A stretch of DNA of 64,000 nucleotides from CAWGJC01 sp965276665 (GCA_965276665.1 OZ255620.1:992001-1056000); one strand, 5' to 3'; shown: positions 24,529 through 34,503, counted from the stretch's first letter. Made by a program: numbers and translations. Notes: generated by a model not told the origin, from the sequence alone.

Positions 24529-25529
24529 CGCCACATATCCATTTCGGCGTCATGCCGGCTCTGCTGATCTCCGGCTTTACGCTCGCCGGCTGCTCGACTT
24601 TCAGTCCACCGGAAATCACCTACGACGATCCGGCCGCGACGCAGGCGGTCCGGCTGCCGGACCCACCGAAGCCCATTGAGGTGGTGGCACTGCCGCAGCC
24701 GCTCCCCTTGCCGGGACAGCTCAAACCGCGTCCGGGGAGCCGCCGGACGGCCGCGCCCGAAGCGTCCGACCCGCTCGCCCGCGTGGACCAGGCCAACGCT
24801 GCGGCACGGATCCAGCCGAGCCGCGCCGGCTATATCGACGCCGTGCAGGTGTATCCCTTCTCGGACGGCGCGCTGTTCCAGCTCTACGCGGCACCCGGCC
24901 AGGTGACCGACATCGCCTTGCAGGAAGGCGAGCAGCTGGCCGGCAGCGGCCCGGTCGCTGCCGGCGACACGGTGCGCTGGATCATCGGCGACACCGAGAG
25001 CGGGACGGGCGTCAACAAGCGTGTGCACATCCTGGTCAAGCCGACGCGGCCAGACCTCACGACCAACCTCATCATCAACACCGACCGCCGCACCTATCAT
25101 CTCGAGATGCGCTCGGCGGAGAAGACCTACATGGCCTCGGTCTCCTGGCAGTATCCAGCCGATCAACTCATCGCTCTGCGCGGGCAAAACGCTGCGGCGG
25201 ATGCGGCTGCCCCGGTCGATGTGGGCGTCGATGTTTCACGTCTCCGATTCCGCTACCGCATCGAGGGCGACCGTCCGGCTTGGCGACCGCTGTCGGCCTT
25301 TGACGACGAGCAGAAAGTCTTCATCGAGATGCCCCGCGGCATCGGGCAGGGCGAGCTGCCGCCGCTGTTCGTTCTCGGCCCGGACGGCAAGGGCGAGTTG
25401 GTCAACTACCGCGTCCGGCAGAACTACTACGTCGTCGACCGCCTATTCGGCGCGGCCGAGCTACGGCTCGGCGGCGAGCACCAGCAGACCGTGCGGATCG
25501 TGCGCACCGACGCCCGAGCTCCGGGATGA
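24525..25529 (+). CDS. trbG: TrbG, VirB9-like core complex lipoprotein
   Basis: A 334-aa periplasmic/outer-membrane core protein. The signal region ends in a lipobox LAGCS, with the Cys near residue 25, so it is probably lipidated. The VirB9/CagX domain includes YPFSDGALFQLYAAPGQVTD and MRSAEKTYMASVSWQYP, and the C-terminal block LVNYRVRQNYYVVDRLF is characteristic. It overlaps trbF and trbI by 4 bp each. Confidence 0.9.
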   Translation: MTPHIHFGVMPALLISGFTLAGCSTFSPPEITYDDPAATQAVRLPDPPKPIEVVALPQPLPLPGQLKPRPGSRRTAAPEASDPLARVDQANAAARIQPSRAGYIDAVQVYPFSDGALFQLYAAPGQVTDIALQEGEQLAGSGPVAAGDTVRWIIGDTESGTGVNKRVHILVKPTRPDLTTNLIINTDRRTYHLEMRSAEKTYMASVSWQYPADQLIALRGQNAAADAAAPVDVGVDVSRLRFRYRIEGDRPAWRPLSAFDDEQKVFIEMPRGIGQGELPPLFVLGPDGKGELVNYRVRQNYYVVDRLFGAAELRLGGEHQQTVRIVRTDARAPG

Positions 25530-26764
25530 GCGACCAGCCGGAAGAAGCGAGTTCTGCACGGCGCGACGAGCGGACGGTCGCTGAGCAGCTGCGCCTTCGA
25601 CCTGAACGGCCGCGCGTCACCCGCCTCTCGCGCAAGGTGCTGGTCGGCCTCGGCGCGGCCGGCTCAGTCGCGGTCCTCGGCGCCACGATCTGGGCGTTGC
25701 AGCCCAACCGGCGATCAGGCGGTGGGGAGGAACTCTACTCGACCGACAACAGGACGACCGCCGACGGCCTTGCCAACCTGCCACGCGACTATACGGGACT
25801 GCCACGCAACGTGCCGCCGCTCGGGCCGCCTTTGCCTGGCGACCTCGGCCGACCGATCGTGGCAGCCCAGGCAAACGGCCAGCCGGTCACCGTCCCGTCC
25901 ATGCCAACCGCTCCCGTTGATCAAGAGGAGCAGCGGCGTTTACAGGAGCGCGAAGCGGCCCGGCTCTCGAAGCTGTTCGCCGGAACGAGCGTGCGCGAGC
26001 AGCCCGCCACATTGCTAACCGGGCAATCTCCGGACGGCGCCGGAGCGCAGGCATTTAATGCCGGTGTTCCCCCGGGTGGTGGGCCGCTAACTGGTGCAGG
26101 CTCCGACGTTCGGCAGAACGGCCAGGACGGCAAGTTGGCTTTCGTGAATGCCGCGACCAACAAGCGCACCGTCAGCCCCGATCGGCTCCAAGCACCGACG
26201 TCTCCCTACGTCGTACAGGCAGGAACCCTGATCTCTGGCGCACTGCTGACAGGCATTCAATCGGAACTACCCGGGCAGATCACCGGCCAAGTCACCGAAA
26301 ACGTCTACGATTCACCGACTGGGCGCTACCTCCTCATCCCGCAAGGTGCCAAACTGATCGGGATCTACGACAGCCAAGTCACCTTCGGGCAATCCCGCGT
26401 GCTCCTGGTCTGGACCCGGCTGATGATGCCGAACGGTCGCTCCATAGTGCTCGAACGGCAGCCCGGCACGGATCCGCAGGGTTATTCGGGGCTGGAGGAC
26501 GACGTGGACAATCACTGGGGTCAGTTGTTCAAGGCCGCCCTGCTCTCGACGTTGCTCAGCGTCGGCTCGGAGGCTGGCACGACCGGCCAGCAGAACGACC
26601 TCATCCAGGCGATCCGGCAGGGTGCGTCCAATTCGTTTAGCCAGACTGGGCAGCAGATCGTCGGACGTCAGCTCAACATTCAACCTACCCTTACCATCCG
26701 GCCGGGATTTCCGGTCCGCGTCTTCGTGAATCAAGACCTGGTGCTCGCGCCTTACGCCGGATGA
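25526..26764 (+). CDS. trbI: TrbI, VirB10-like channel scaffold
   Basis: A 412-aa protein. The cytoplasmic N-terminus is followed by one membrane helix near residues 38-55 (VGLGAAGSVAVLGATIWAL), a Pro/Gly-rich periplasmic linker and the VirB10 beta-barrel domain, whose signature YVVQAGTLISGALLTGI is near residue 230. The C-terminus FVNQDLVLAPYAG is typical, so the protein is complete. TrbI spans both membranes and couples ATPase energy to the outer pore. Confidence 0.92.
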   Translation: MSDQPEEASSARRDERTVAEQLRLRPERPRVTRLSRKVLVGLGAAGSVAVLGATIWALQPNRRSGGGEELYSTDNRTTADGLANLPRDYTGLPRNVPPLGPPLPGDLGRPIVAAQANGQPVTVPSMPTAPVDQEEQRRLQEREAARLSKLFAGTSVREQPATLLTGQSPDGAGAQAFNAGVPPGGGPLTGAGSDVRQNGQDGKLAFVNAATNKRTVSPDRLQAPTSPYVVQAGTLISGALLTGIQSELPGQITGQVTENVYDSPTGRYLLIPQGAKLIGIYDSQVTFGQSRVLLVWTRLMMPNGRSIVLERQPGTDPQGYSGLEDDVDNHWGQLFKAALLSTLLSVGSEAGTTGQQNDLIQAIRQGASNSFSQTGQQIVGRQLNIQPTLTIRPGFPVRVFVNQDLVLAPYAG

Positions 26765-26774
26765 GGAGCAACGA

Positions 26775-27068
26775 ATGACGATGTTGAAGCTCGGACGTAT
26801 ACTCGACGAGAAGACGACCAAGATAGCGGTCGAACTACCCGCTGCTGTTCATCGCGACTTGCAAGCTTATGCGGTCGCGCTGGCTCGCGAGACGGGCGAG
26901 GCCATCGAGACAAACCAACTTGTAGCACCTATGCTCGCGAGATTCATGGCATCGGACCGCGGCTTCGCGAGGTTGCGAAAATCTCGCGTGGCGTCGAAGC
27001 CTGCACTACCTATTGCGGTCGCCGACGCTCCGCCGCCTGGACGCGAGCCGAACTCAGGAACCTCCTGA
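26775..27068 (+). CDS. DUF2274 protein closing the trb operon
   Basis: A 97-aa protein with GAGGAG upstream of ATG 26775. Residues about 5-65 (KLGRILDEKTTKIAVELPA and HRDLQAYAVALARE) are the DUF2274 domain, found almost only as the last gene of alphaproteobacterial trb operons; the beta-helix-helix pattern suggests RHH-type DNA binding and operon autoregulation. The tail after residue 75 is variable and overlaps the convergent lysR gene by 59 bp. Confidence 0.82.
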   Translation: MTMLKLGRILDEKTTKIAVELPAAVHRDLQAYAVALARETGEAIETNQLVAPMLARFMASDRGFARLRKSRVASKPALPIAVADAPPPGREPNSGTS

Positions 27069-27960
27069 AGGCAGGATTGTCGTTCTTCTCGGACCAGACG
27101 ATGCTGAAAGGGATTTCTTCGTGGTCCAGCGGCCGGAACGTGACGCCAGGATACGTCACGCCCGCCTCCGCCTCGCCGACCAGGCTCAGGCCTTGCCCTA
27201 GACCCACCAACGCAAGCAACGTTTCCCGCTGGACGGCTACCTGCTCGACATCAGGATGGCGGCCGAGCTCGGCAAGGCCACGGACGATGTAGTCTTGGAT
27301 TTCAGGTCCAGGATCGACACGGCTCACGATGAATCGCTCATGCGCTAGCTCTTCCCAGGCGATTTCCAGTTGGACAGCGAGGGGATGATCGTCTCGAAGA
27401 GCAATAGCGACGCGCTCATGCCAGAGCGTTTCAACCTCGCAGCCGGGCGACAACGGCATCCCGGTCACGATCGCGAAGTCGAGCGCCAGTGCGCGCACAC
27501 TCGCAACATTGTCACGCGGTGACCCTTCAATCACTTCGAGTTCGAGATCGGGATGTGCTTCGCGGAAGCGAAGCAGCAGCTCCCGCGCGAAGCCAGATGC
27601 GATCGAGGCGACGATCCCGAGGCGAAGCCTTCCCTCCTCCCCTCGCCCATTGAGTGCTGCCGTGCGGCGTAACAGATCGATCTCGGCGAGGATCAGTCGA
27701 CCACGCTTGAGGACACGGTCGCCAGCCGTCGTGGGCTGAATCCCGCGGCTTGTTCGGTTGAAAAGTGAGACACCGAGCGTGTCCTCAAGCGCTCGTATCC
27801 GTCGGCTAACAACCGACGGGCGGACGTGGAGGCCCGATGCAGCCCGACGAAAACTGCCGAACTCGATGACTAAAAGCGCGTAAGCGAGGGCCTGCACGTC
27901 AAACCCGGACGCATCGACAAAGCCGCTCGCCGCCCTGAAATCGACTGAGTGTGACGCCAT
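27010..27960 (-). CDS. LysR-family regulator convergent with the trb operon
   Basis: A 316-aa regulator if started at ATG 27960; a TTG at 27981 would add 7 residues. The HTH (about residues 22-80) includes YALLVIEFGSFRRAASGLHV and VSRRIRALEDTLGVSLFNR; the effector domain follows with a typical glycine-rich GLGQGLSLVGE region. It has a 20-residue N-terminal extension before the HTH, unusual for LysR proteins. LysR genes at this position are common in trb-type elements, where they may control transfer or the adjacent cargo. Its 3' end is antisense to the DUF2274 gene. Confidence 0.85.
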   Translation of the reverse strand: MASHSVDFRAASGFVDASGFDVQALAYALLVIEFGSFRRAASGLHVRPSVVSRRIRALEDTLGVSLFNRTSRGIQPTTAGDRVLKRGRLILAEIDLLRRTAALNGRGEEGRLRLGIVASIASGFARELLLRFREAHPDLELEVIEGSPRDNVASVRALALDFAIVTGMPLSPGCEVETLWHERVAIALRDDHPLAVQLEIAWEELAHERFIVSRVDPGPEIQDYIVRGLAELGRHPDVEQVAVQRETLLALVGLGQGLSLVGEAEAGVTYPGVTFRPLDHEEIPFSIVWSEKNDNPAFRRFLSSARVQAAERRRPQ

Positions 27961-28014
27961 CAATTCGAATAACCTCTGCAACCGTTCGCCTTCCGGAATT
28001 CCTCTGAGAACAAA

Positions 28015-29325
28015 CTATTTGAGTGTAGATGCGGCCGTCTCCCGTGTAGAGACGATGCAGAACACCGTCACCAAGCAGGAGGCCAATAGGAACACTGAAA
28101 TCGGCCAGGACGCACCGCCGGCAGCCGCGACGAGGGCCGTCGCGATGGCGGGCGTCAGGCCGCCGATGATGTTGGCCAATTGATAGCCGAGCGAAATCCC
28201 CGTGTAGCGGACGTCCGTGGCGAAGAACTCGGAGAAGTAGGCGGGTTGGACAGCGAACATGGCACCGAGCCCGAAAGAATATCCGAACGCGATCGCGAAC
28301 AGAAAAAGCGGAAAGCTGCCGGTGTCGATCAACCAAAACATCGGGAAGGCGAAGGCGGCGCCCAGGCAGGCCCCGAAAAGGTATACGGGTCGACGTCCAA
28401 TACGGTCCGACAGCGCTCCGAAAGCGGGGAAGGTGATCATTCCCGCAGCGCTGGCGGTCAGGATGGCGATTAGCACGTCGGTGGAGGTGAAGGCTCCCGT
28501 CTTGGTCGCATAGGTGAGGAGGAAACCAATGATCAGCCAGCCTAGAACGATCTCGCCAGTGCGTAGGCCCATCGCGGTCAGCACGGAGCGCTTGTTGCTC
28601 CGAAGGACCGTCATCAGCGGTGTGCGTTCCGGCTGCTGGTGAGCACGTTGATTGGCCTCGAACAGCGGCGTCTCCGCAATTCGGTTGCGGATGAACAGCC
28701 CGATGGCAAGCATGAAGATGCTGGCGAGGAACGGAATGCGCCAGCCGCCGCCGAGCAATGCATCACGCGGAATGAGGGCAAATACGAGGGTGGAGATGAA
28801 CAGGCCGACGACATTTCCAAGTTGAACAAAGGTTCCGAAGAAGCCGCGCCGCTCGCGCGGAGCGTATTCGATGATCATGGTTGCCGCGCCGCCCCACTCG
28901 CCGCCGAGCGCAAACCCTTGCAACAGGCGCAGCGTGATGACGAGGAACGGTGCCCAGCTGCCGATGCTCGCATATGACGGCACCAGTCCGATCGCGAAGG
29001 TCGACAGACCCATAATCGTTAGGGCTAGGATCAACATCGACTTTCGGCCGTAACGATCACCGAAATGGCCAAAGACGGCGGCGCCGATTGGCCGCGTGAC
29101 GAAGGTGATGGCCAGGGAGAGATAAGCGGCCAGAAGCCCCAACAAGGGCGATAAATTCGGAAAAAACACCTGCGGAAAGACGAGCGCGGCGGCGGTGCCG
29201 TAAATAAAGAAATCGTAGAACTCGATGGTCGTGCCGATTAGGCTCGATCCAACCACCACGGGCAGGCTCGTTCTCGGCTGGACTGAGATCAGGGCTTCAA
29301 CATCTGTTCCGCTCGATGCACTCAT
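28015..29325 (-). CDS. MHS-family MFS transporter (metabolite:H+ symporter)
   Basis: A 436-aa 12-segment permease. I start it at ATG 29325, preceded by GGAGAAAAGGAT. Family signatures: TIEFYDFFIYGTAAAL in the first helix, GHFGDRYGRKSML after helix 2, LRLLQGFALGGEWGGAATM in helix 4-5 and ATDVRYTGISLGYQLANI in the second half. MHS carriers import organic acids or osmolytes such as citrate, ketoglutarate, proline or betaine. It is the last gene of the minus-strand kinase/oxidase operon, 37 bp after the oxidase. A second MHS gene lies at the end of the window. Confidence 0.88.
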   Translation of the reverse strand: MSASSGTDVEALISVQPRTSLPVVVGSSLIGTTIEFYDFFIYGTAAALVFPQVFFPNLSPLLGLLAAYLSLAITFVTRPIGAAVFGHFGDRYGRKSMLILALTIMGLSTFAIGLVPSYASIGSWAPFLVITLRLLQGFALGGEWGGAATMIIEYAPRERRGFFGTFVQLGNVVGLFISTLVFALIPRDALLGGGWRIPFLASIFMLAIGLFIRNRIAETPLFEANQRAHQQPERTPLMTVLRSNKRSVLTAMGLRTGEIVLGWLIIGFLLTYATKTGAFTSTDVLIAILTASAAGMITFPAFGALSDRIGRRPVYLFGACLGAAFAFPMFWLIDTGSFPLFLFAIAFGYSFGLGAMFAVQPAYFSEFFATDVRYTGISLGYQLANIIGGLTPAIATALVAAAGGASWPISVFLLASCLVTVFCIVSTRETAASTLK

Positions 29326-29362
29326 ATCCTTTTCTCCTCTATCGTTTTCCAGCTGCGATGCG

Positions 29363-30682
29363 TTACTCGCCGCGGGCGGGTTGGTCCGGAACTGATGCGA
29401 GGGCATCAGGGGGCACGTTGCCAACATCCGCTCGGTGTTCTTTTCGGCCACGCAGCTCCTCTCCCGACGCGCCGCTCTGAGCACGATTGGTAGCGTGGAG
29501 GCGGCCAGCGCCGCGCCACCGGACGCAGGCCGGGTCGAGGTTGGCAATGCTGTCGCAGCCAAGCAGGCCGATAACCCGCTCGACCTCGGTGCGGAGAATC
29601 TCGATCGCACGGGTGGCGCCGGCCTGGCCGCCGGCGGCCAGGCCATAAACGGCAGCGCGTCCGAGCAGCACCGCATCGGCGCCAAGCAGCAAAGCCTTCA
29701 CGATGTCCGAGCCGCGGCGGAAACCGCTGTCAAGCATGATGGCGAGCCGTCCGCTCAGGGCGGCCGCGACCTCGGGCAGCACCTCCATCGGCGAAACGGC
29801 GCCATCGAGCTGACGGCCGCCGTGGTTGGAGAGCACTATGCCATCGGCCCCGTAGTGCGCTGCGAGCAATGCGTCCTCGACGCCGCCGATGCCCTTGATG
29901 ATGAGCGTACGCGGCCAAAGATCGCGCAGCAATGCGACGTCCTTCCAGTTCAACGAAGGGTCAAGTTGCTTCCCAAGCGCAGTGGATGCGTTGCGCGCTG
30001 AGTTTTGACCTGGCGGCACCAGATCAGCCACGTTCGCGAGGCGTGGGGGACCGTGAGGGATCATCACGTCGAGCAGCCATCGCGGATGCATCAGCACTTC
30101 TAGTTTGTTGCGGAGATTGAGCTGCATCGGCCGGCGAAAATTGCGGACGTCCCACTCCCGGTTGCCGGGAACGGAGGTATCGACCGTCAGCACGAGTGCT
30201 TCGAAACCCGCTCTTTCGATACGCTCTACCAAGCTGCGGGCCCATTCGCGGTCTCGGTATACATAGAGCTGCATCCAGAGCCGGCCGCCGGCGCGGCGGG
30301 CGATATCTTCGAGTGCCACCGTCGAGACGGTGCTGAGGGTAAAGGGGATGCCGGCCCGGGACGCGGCGGTCGCCAGCTGCAGATCGCCCTCATGGGTCAG
30401 GAAGCCGTTGACGCCGGTCGGTCCGATGAGGAAGGGCAGCGCCGCGTCGCGGCCGAACAATTGGATGCCGAGATGCCGGTTCGAGACGTCGACCAGCGTG
30501 CGCGGCACGAGCGCTATGTCGTCGAACACCGCCCGGTTGCGCTGCAGCGTCACTTCTTCCTCGGCCCCACCTTCGACGTATTCGAAGGCGAAGTTGGGCG
30601 TCCGGCGGCGGGCCATTTGCCTCAAGTCCTCGATCGTCACGGCTCTCTCGACATCCGTGCCCTGGTAGCGGCGCCGCTTCAT
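29363..30682 (-). CDS. FMN-dependent alpha-hydroxy-acid oxidase/dehydrogenase
   Basis: A 439-aa flavoprotein of the glycolate oxidase/lactate/mandelate dehydrogenase family. Motifs: PTPNFAFEY-like N-terminal (RTPNFAFEYVEGGAEEE), FLIGPTGVNG, LWMQLYVYRDRE, LTVDTSVPGNREWDVRN and the catalytic SNHGGRQLDGA, which holds the base His and the substrate-binding Arg. It would oxidise an L-2-hydroxy acid to the 2-oxo acid. About 45 residues beyond the usual C-terminus are polar and probably disordered. The ATG directly abuts the TAG of the upstream kinase gene. Exact substrate unknown. Confidence 0.88.
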   Translation of the reverse strand: MKRRRYQGTDVERAVTIEDLRQMARRRTPNFAFEYVEGGAEEEVTLQRNRAVFDDIALVPRTLVDVSNRHLGIQLFGRDAALPFLIGPTGVNGFLTHEGDLQLATAASRAGIPFTLSTVSTVALEDIARRAGGRLWMQLYVYRDREWARSLVERIERAGFEALVLTVDTSVPGNREWDVRNFRRPMQLNLRNKLEVLMHPRWLLDVMIPHGPPRLANVADLVPPGQNSARNASTALGKQLDPSLNWKDVALLRDLWPRTLIIKGIGGVEDALLAAHYGADGIVLSNHGGRQLDGAVSPMEVLPEVAAALSGRLAIMLDSGFRRGSDIVKALLLGADAVLLGRAAVYGLAAGGQAGATRAIEILRTEVERVIGLLGCDSIANLDPACVRWRGAGRLHATNRAQSGASGEELRGRKEHRADVGNVPPDALASVPDQPARGE

Positions 30683-32368
30683 CTAAACGCTGCCGGCGCT
30701 ACGGACTACGGCCTGCATCCAAATGGCAACGGCGACGGCGCCTCCATCCGGAACGCCGATCGCGCGAGCGCCGAGATAGCTCGCGCGACCAAGCCGAGGT
30801 GACATCTCCGCAGTCCGCTCGGCCCCCGCTTCGGCCGCAGCAACGGCGCTCGTCCAGGACGGTGCGCCAGTGCTCACCATCAAAGCGTCAACCGCCGGCT
30901 GCAGTGCGTCGACCATCGTGCGATCGCCGGGCTTGGCGCCCCCAATCTCACGCACTGCCGCGACACCGTGCGCGAAAGCATCGCGCCAATCGGCAGCGCT
31001 GGGAACGTCCTTACCCTCCAGTTGTCGCGCGGCGCGGAGAAGGGCAGTCGCGTAGAATGGCCCGGAGCTACCGGCGATGGCACGGCGCAACGCCTGGCCA
31101 AGTGCCGCAAAGAAGATGGACGGCGTGGCGAATGCGTCTTCGGGCAACGCCCGGATCGCCACCGCACCGCGGGCCATGCTGGCGCCGAGGTCGCCGTCGC
31201 CGGCCCGTGTGTCGAGTTCCGTCAGACGGGGCTCGGCCGCGTCGAGCGCGGAGGCGACGGCCAATGCCGCCTGCTTCAGACGTGGCGCGATCGGTCCTGC
31301 GGCAATCACGGCGGCCGCCGGTTCGGCCCTCGGCACCATGACGCGGGCGATCGTCAATGGGATGCGCCCGTCGGCGGTCCAGGCCGGGGCCTGTGCTGGG
31401 CGGTCGAGCAAACCGAGACGATCATCGTCGAGTTTGAGCAGCGAGAGCGAGCAACCCGGCATCTCCAGCGCGGTCAGGTAATTGCCCGACCAGGCTCGCT
31501 CCACCACAAGATTTCGCCCGCGCAAACGTGCCAGCGCGTGGCCGGCCACTACAGCCAGCTCCATCGGCGGGGTGCCACCGAGCCCATTGACCAGCAGCGC
31601 CACCCGGTCGCCGGCCGACAGGCCACGGTCGCCGATGATCGTGTCCAGGATCATGTCGACCAGCTCGTTCGCGGGCCGGATGGTGGACCGCGCGACGCCC
31701 TTCTCGCCATGGATCCCCAAACCGAGCTCAATCTCGTCCTCGCCGAGGGTGAAGCCCGCCTGGCTCGCCATGGGCAAGGTGCAGGCGCCAAGACCCACGC
31801 CCATGCTGCCTAGCTCGGCAGCCGCCGCCCGCGCCACTGAGGCGACCTCTGCGAGCGGCTTACCGTCCTCGGCCGCGGCGCCGGCGATTTTATGGATTAG
31901 CACGGTGCCGGCAATTCCGCGGCGCCGTGCTGGTTCGACCGTGTCACGCAGCGCGACGTCGTCGGCCACAACCACGATCTCGCACGGGATGCCATCTGCA
32001 TGGGCGAGTTCGGCGGCCAGCGCAAAATTGAGCCGGTCCCCAGTATAGTTCTTCACCACCAGCACTGCGCCGGCTGGCCCGGCGCAGGCGGTGATCGCTG
32101 CATGGATTTGATCCACCGATGGCGACGTGAAAACGTCGCCCGAGATCGCGGCGGTGAGCATGCCGGGTCCGACATAGCCGGCATGGGCGGGTTCATGCCC
32201 GCTGCCGCCGCCCGATAGAATGGCGACGGAGCGGTCGGCAGGCGCAGGCAAACCGGCGCGCAGAACAACGTTTTCGTCGCCCAACAGCAGCCAACCGGGC
32301 GTCAGGGCGGCGTAGCCTTCCAGCATCTCCCGCACGACGTTGCGAGGATCATTGATCAACTTCTTCAA
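30683..32368 (-). CDS. Dihydroxyacetone-kinase-family sugar kinase (fused DhaK-DhaL)
   Basis: A 561-aa ATP-type kinase. I start it at TTG 32368 (MKKLINDPRNVV...) because AAGGGGG lies 8 bp upstream; ATG 32425 is further out and lacks such a site. The DhaK-like half (1 to about 335) has LSGGGSGHEPAHAGYVG and the His that binds the carbonyl group covalently in LGLGIHGEKG. The DhaL-like half (about 365-561) has the nucleotide/Mg motif TRAGDGDLGASMARG. Homologues act on dihydroxyacetone, erythrulose or other short ketoses. It leads an operon with the hydroxyacid oxidase and MHS transporter. Confidence 0.88.
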   Translation of the reverse strand: MKKLINDPRNVVREMLEGYAALTPGWLLLGDENVVLRAGLPAPADRSVAILSGGGSGHEPAHAGYVGPGMLTAAISGDVFTSPSVDQIHAAITACAGPAGAVLVVKNYTGDRLNFALAAELAHADGIPCEIVVVADDVALRDTVEPARRRGIAGTVLIHKIAGAAAEDGKPLAEVASVARAAAAELGSMGVGLGACTLPMASQAGFTLGEDEIELGLGIHGEKGVARSTIRPANELVDMILDTIIGDRGLSAGDRVALLVNGLGGTPPMELAVVAGHALARLRGRNLVVERAWSGNYLTALEMPGCSLSLLKLDDDRLGLLDRPAQAPAWTADGRIPLTIARVMVPRAEPAAAVIAAGPIAPRLKQAALAVASALDAAEPRLTELDTRAGDGDLGASMARGAVAIRALPEDAFATPSIFFAALGQALRRAIAGSSGPFYATALLRAARQLEGKDVPSAADWRDAFAHGVAAVREIGGAKPGDRTMVDALQPAVDALMVSTGAPSWTSAVAAAEAGAERTAEMSPRLGRASYLGARAIGVPDGGAVAVAIWMQAVVRSAGSV

Positions 32369-32538
32369 GGTATAAACCCCCTTGCTGCGCTCTTCGCGGT
32401 GTTCCGGCCTGGCAACCCGCCACATCCTTTGCCTGCATCAAGAACTTTGTTGTGTGGCCATCGTTCTGTTTGCGGCCGGTCTTGCGGGCGATAGCCTTCG
32501 GACATGGTCACTGCGCCATCGCCATGGAGAAGATCGTC

Positions 32539-34503
32539 ATGCAGGACGAAGCGTCCCGTCGGGATTTCTTGTGGCAAGCGGCCGGCGCCGGGATCGCCGC
32601 AGCCGCAATGGCGACTGCCGCCAAAGCACAGACCGACGGGCAAGCTGGCGCTGGCATGGGCTCGGGCGCCGCCGGCAACATAGGACCCGTCGCCTGCACG
32701 TTGCGGCCGCAGCAGAACCGCTGGCGCAGCATTCTGGATCTTTTCGGCCTTTAGGATTTCCAGATCGACCCGACCAACGAGGGCGAGGCAGGCGGCTGGT
32801 TCAACGGCATCGCCTCGCCGCGCCTGCTCAGCGTCCCCGGGAGTTGGAACGAGCAGTTCCTTGATCTGCGCGATTATTTCGGCGCCAGTTGGTATGTCAC
32901 CCGGGCCACCTTGCCCGCTGCGTGGCGGGGCCAGCGAATCGTCTTGCGGATCGGCTCTGCGGTCTACGGCGCGAAGCTTTGGATCGATGGCAAGCTGATC
33001 GGCGGCCACGAGGGCGGCAACCTGCCATTTGCCTTTGACATTACGGGCGCAGCGGCCTGGGACCAGCCGATGACGATCGCGTTGAGGGTGGACAACACGT
33101 TGTTGCCCGAGCGGGTGCCGCCCACTGGCGCGTCGGACCCGAAGCGGGCCGTTAACGTTCCAGACGTGACGTTCGACTTCTTCCCTTATAGCGGGCTGCA
33201 TCGGGCGGCGTTCCTCTATACGCTGCCACCTACCCATATCGGTGACATAACGGTCACCACCGCGTTCGAGGGCCCGACCGGGGTGGTGCGGGTGCAAGCG
33301 ACGGCGAGCGGCTCCTATACGGGGCCGGGGCGAGCGCAGATCGGCAGCGGCGGCGATGCAGTGAGTGCACCACTCGCGTTTCGCGATGGCGCTGCGGACG
33401 CCACATTGCGCATTGACAACGTCCGGGCCTGGGGCCCGGGCGATCCGCACCCCTACGCGTTGGCCGTGGGGATCGGGCCCGATGCCGAGCCCACCGACGG
33501 CTATGCGCTCGATATAGGCGTGCGCACCGTGGAGGTATGCCGTGATAAATTGCTGCTCAATGGTCGGCCGATCATGCTGCGGGGCGCCGCGCGGCACGAG
33601 GACTTCGCCATCAACGGGCGAGGGCTGACCCTGCCTGTCGCGGTGCGGGACCTGCAACAGATCCATTGGATCGGCGGCAACTCGTTCCGCACCAGCCACT
33701 ACCCCTACGCGGAAGAGACGATGCAAATGGCCGACCGCTTGGGTATTCTCGTGATAGACGAGATTCCCGCTGTTGGGCTGTTTTTCTCCGATTCCGACGA
33801 CCGCATCGCAGCCCGGCTGGCGCAATGCAAACAGGACATCACCGAACTCGTCGCACGCGACAAGAACCATCCGAGCGCCATCGTCTGGTCTCTCGCCAAC
33901 GAACCCATGAACAATCGGCACGCCGGTGGAAACGGGATTGCCGTGCCGAGCGACGACGGCTTCAAAGCCAAGGGTTCCGACTTCTTCAAGGCGCTGTTCG
34001 CCCATGCGCGGACGCTCGACAGCACCCGTCCGTTCGGTTTCGTCCAGATGATCGATACCGACTCTTCCTGGAATGTGGAGGGCGACCTCAACATGGTCAA
34101 CCGCTAATGGGGGTGGTACGACTTGCCCGGGCACCCGGAGGCGATCGCCACCGAATTCGCCACCTACTTGGACACGCTGCACGCAGCCCAAGGCAAGCCC
34201 GTCATCATCACCGAGTTCGGCGCCGACACCCTCGCAGGCTTCCACGCCGAACCGCCGGAGATGTGGAGCGAGGAATACCAGGTCGCGATTATCGATCGGA
34301 TGCTCGACGTCGTCGCCAAGCGGCCGTGGATCGTTGGCGTGCATATCTGGTGCCTGAACGATTTCAAGACCGCGCAAGCGGTGCGGCGCAGTGGCGGCAT
34401 CAACATGAAGGGCATTTTCACCCGCGATCGCCGGCCGAAGATGGGCGCGCACCGTCTGCGCGCGGTCTGGCACCCAGAGGCGAAGGCGAAAAGCTCCGGG
34501 TAA
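32539..34503 (+). pseudogene. GH2 beta-glucuronidase-like gene with two in-frame stops
   Basis: One frame runs from ATG 32539 (GGAGAAG upstream) to TAA 34501-34503, 654 codons, and is broken only by TAG 32752-32754 (codon 72) and TAA 34105-34107 (codon 523). It begins with a twin-arginine signal (SRRDFLWQAAGAGIAAAA). The catalytic acid/base is in VWSLANEPMNN and the nucleophile in IITEFGADT, as in GH2 beta-glucuronidases. The TAG replaces the conserved Trp of the LFGLxDFQIDP box and the TAA replaces the Tyr of the NRxWGWY box, both active-site or core aromatics. A recent pseudogene, or base-call errors. Confidence 0.85.

Noticed and set aside
27071..27080. GGCAGGATTG as an RP4-type nick site
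   Set aside because: Contains the core GCAGGAT but lies inside the lysR coding region, far from the relaxase gene and without a flanking inverted repeat.
32401..32416. GTTCCGGCCTGGCAAC as a fourth IclR operator in the kinase/GH2 intergenic region
   Set aside because: Only the left half-site matches and the spacing is one base short; probably chance in GC-rich DNA.
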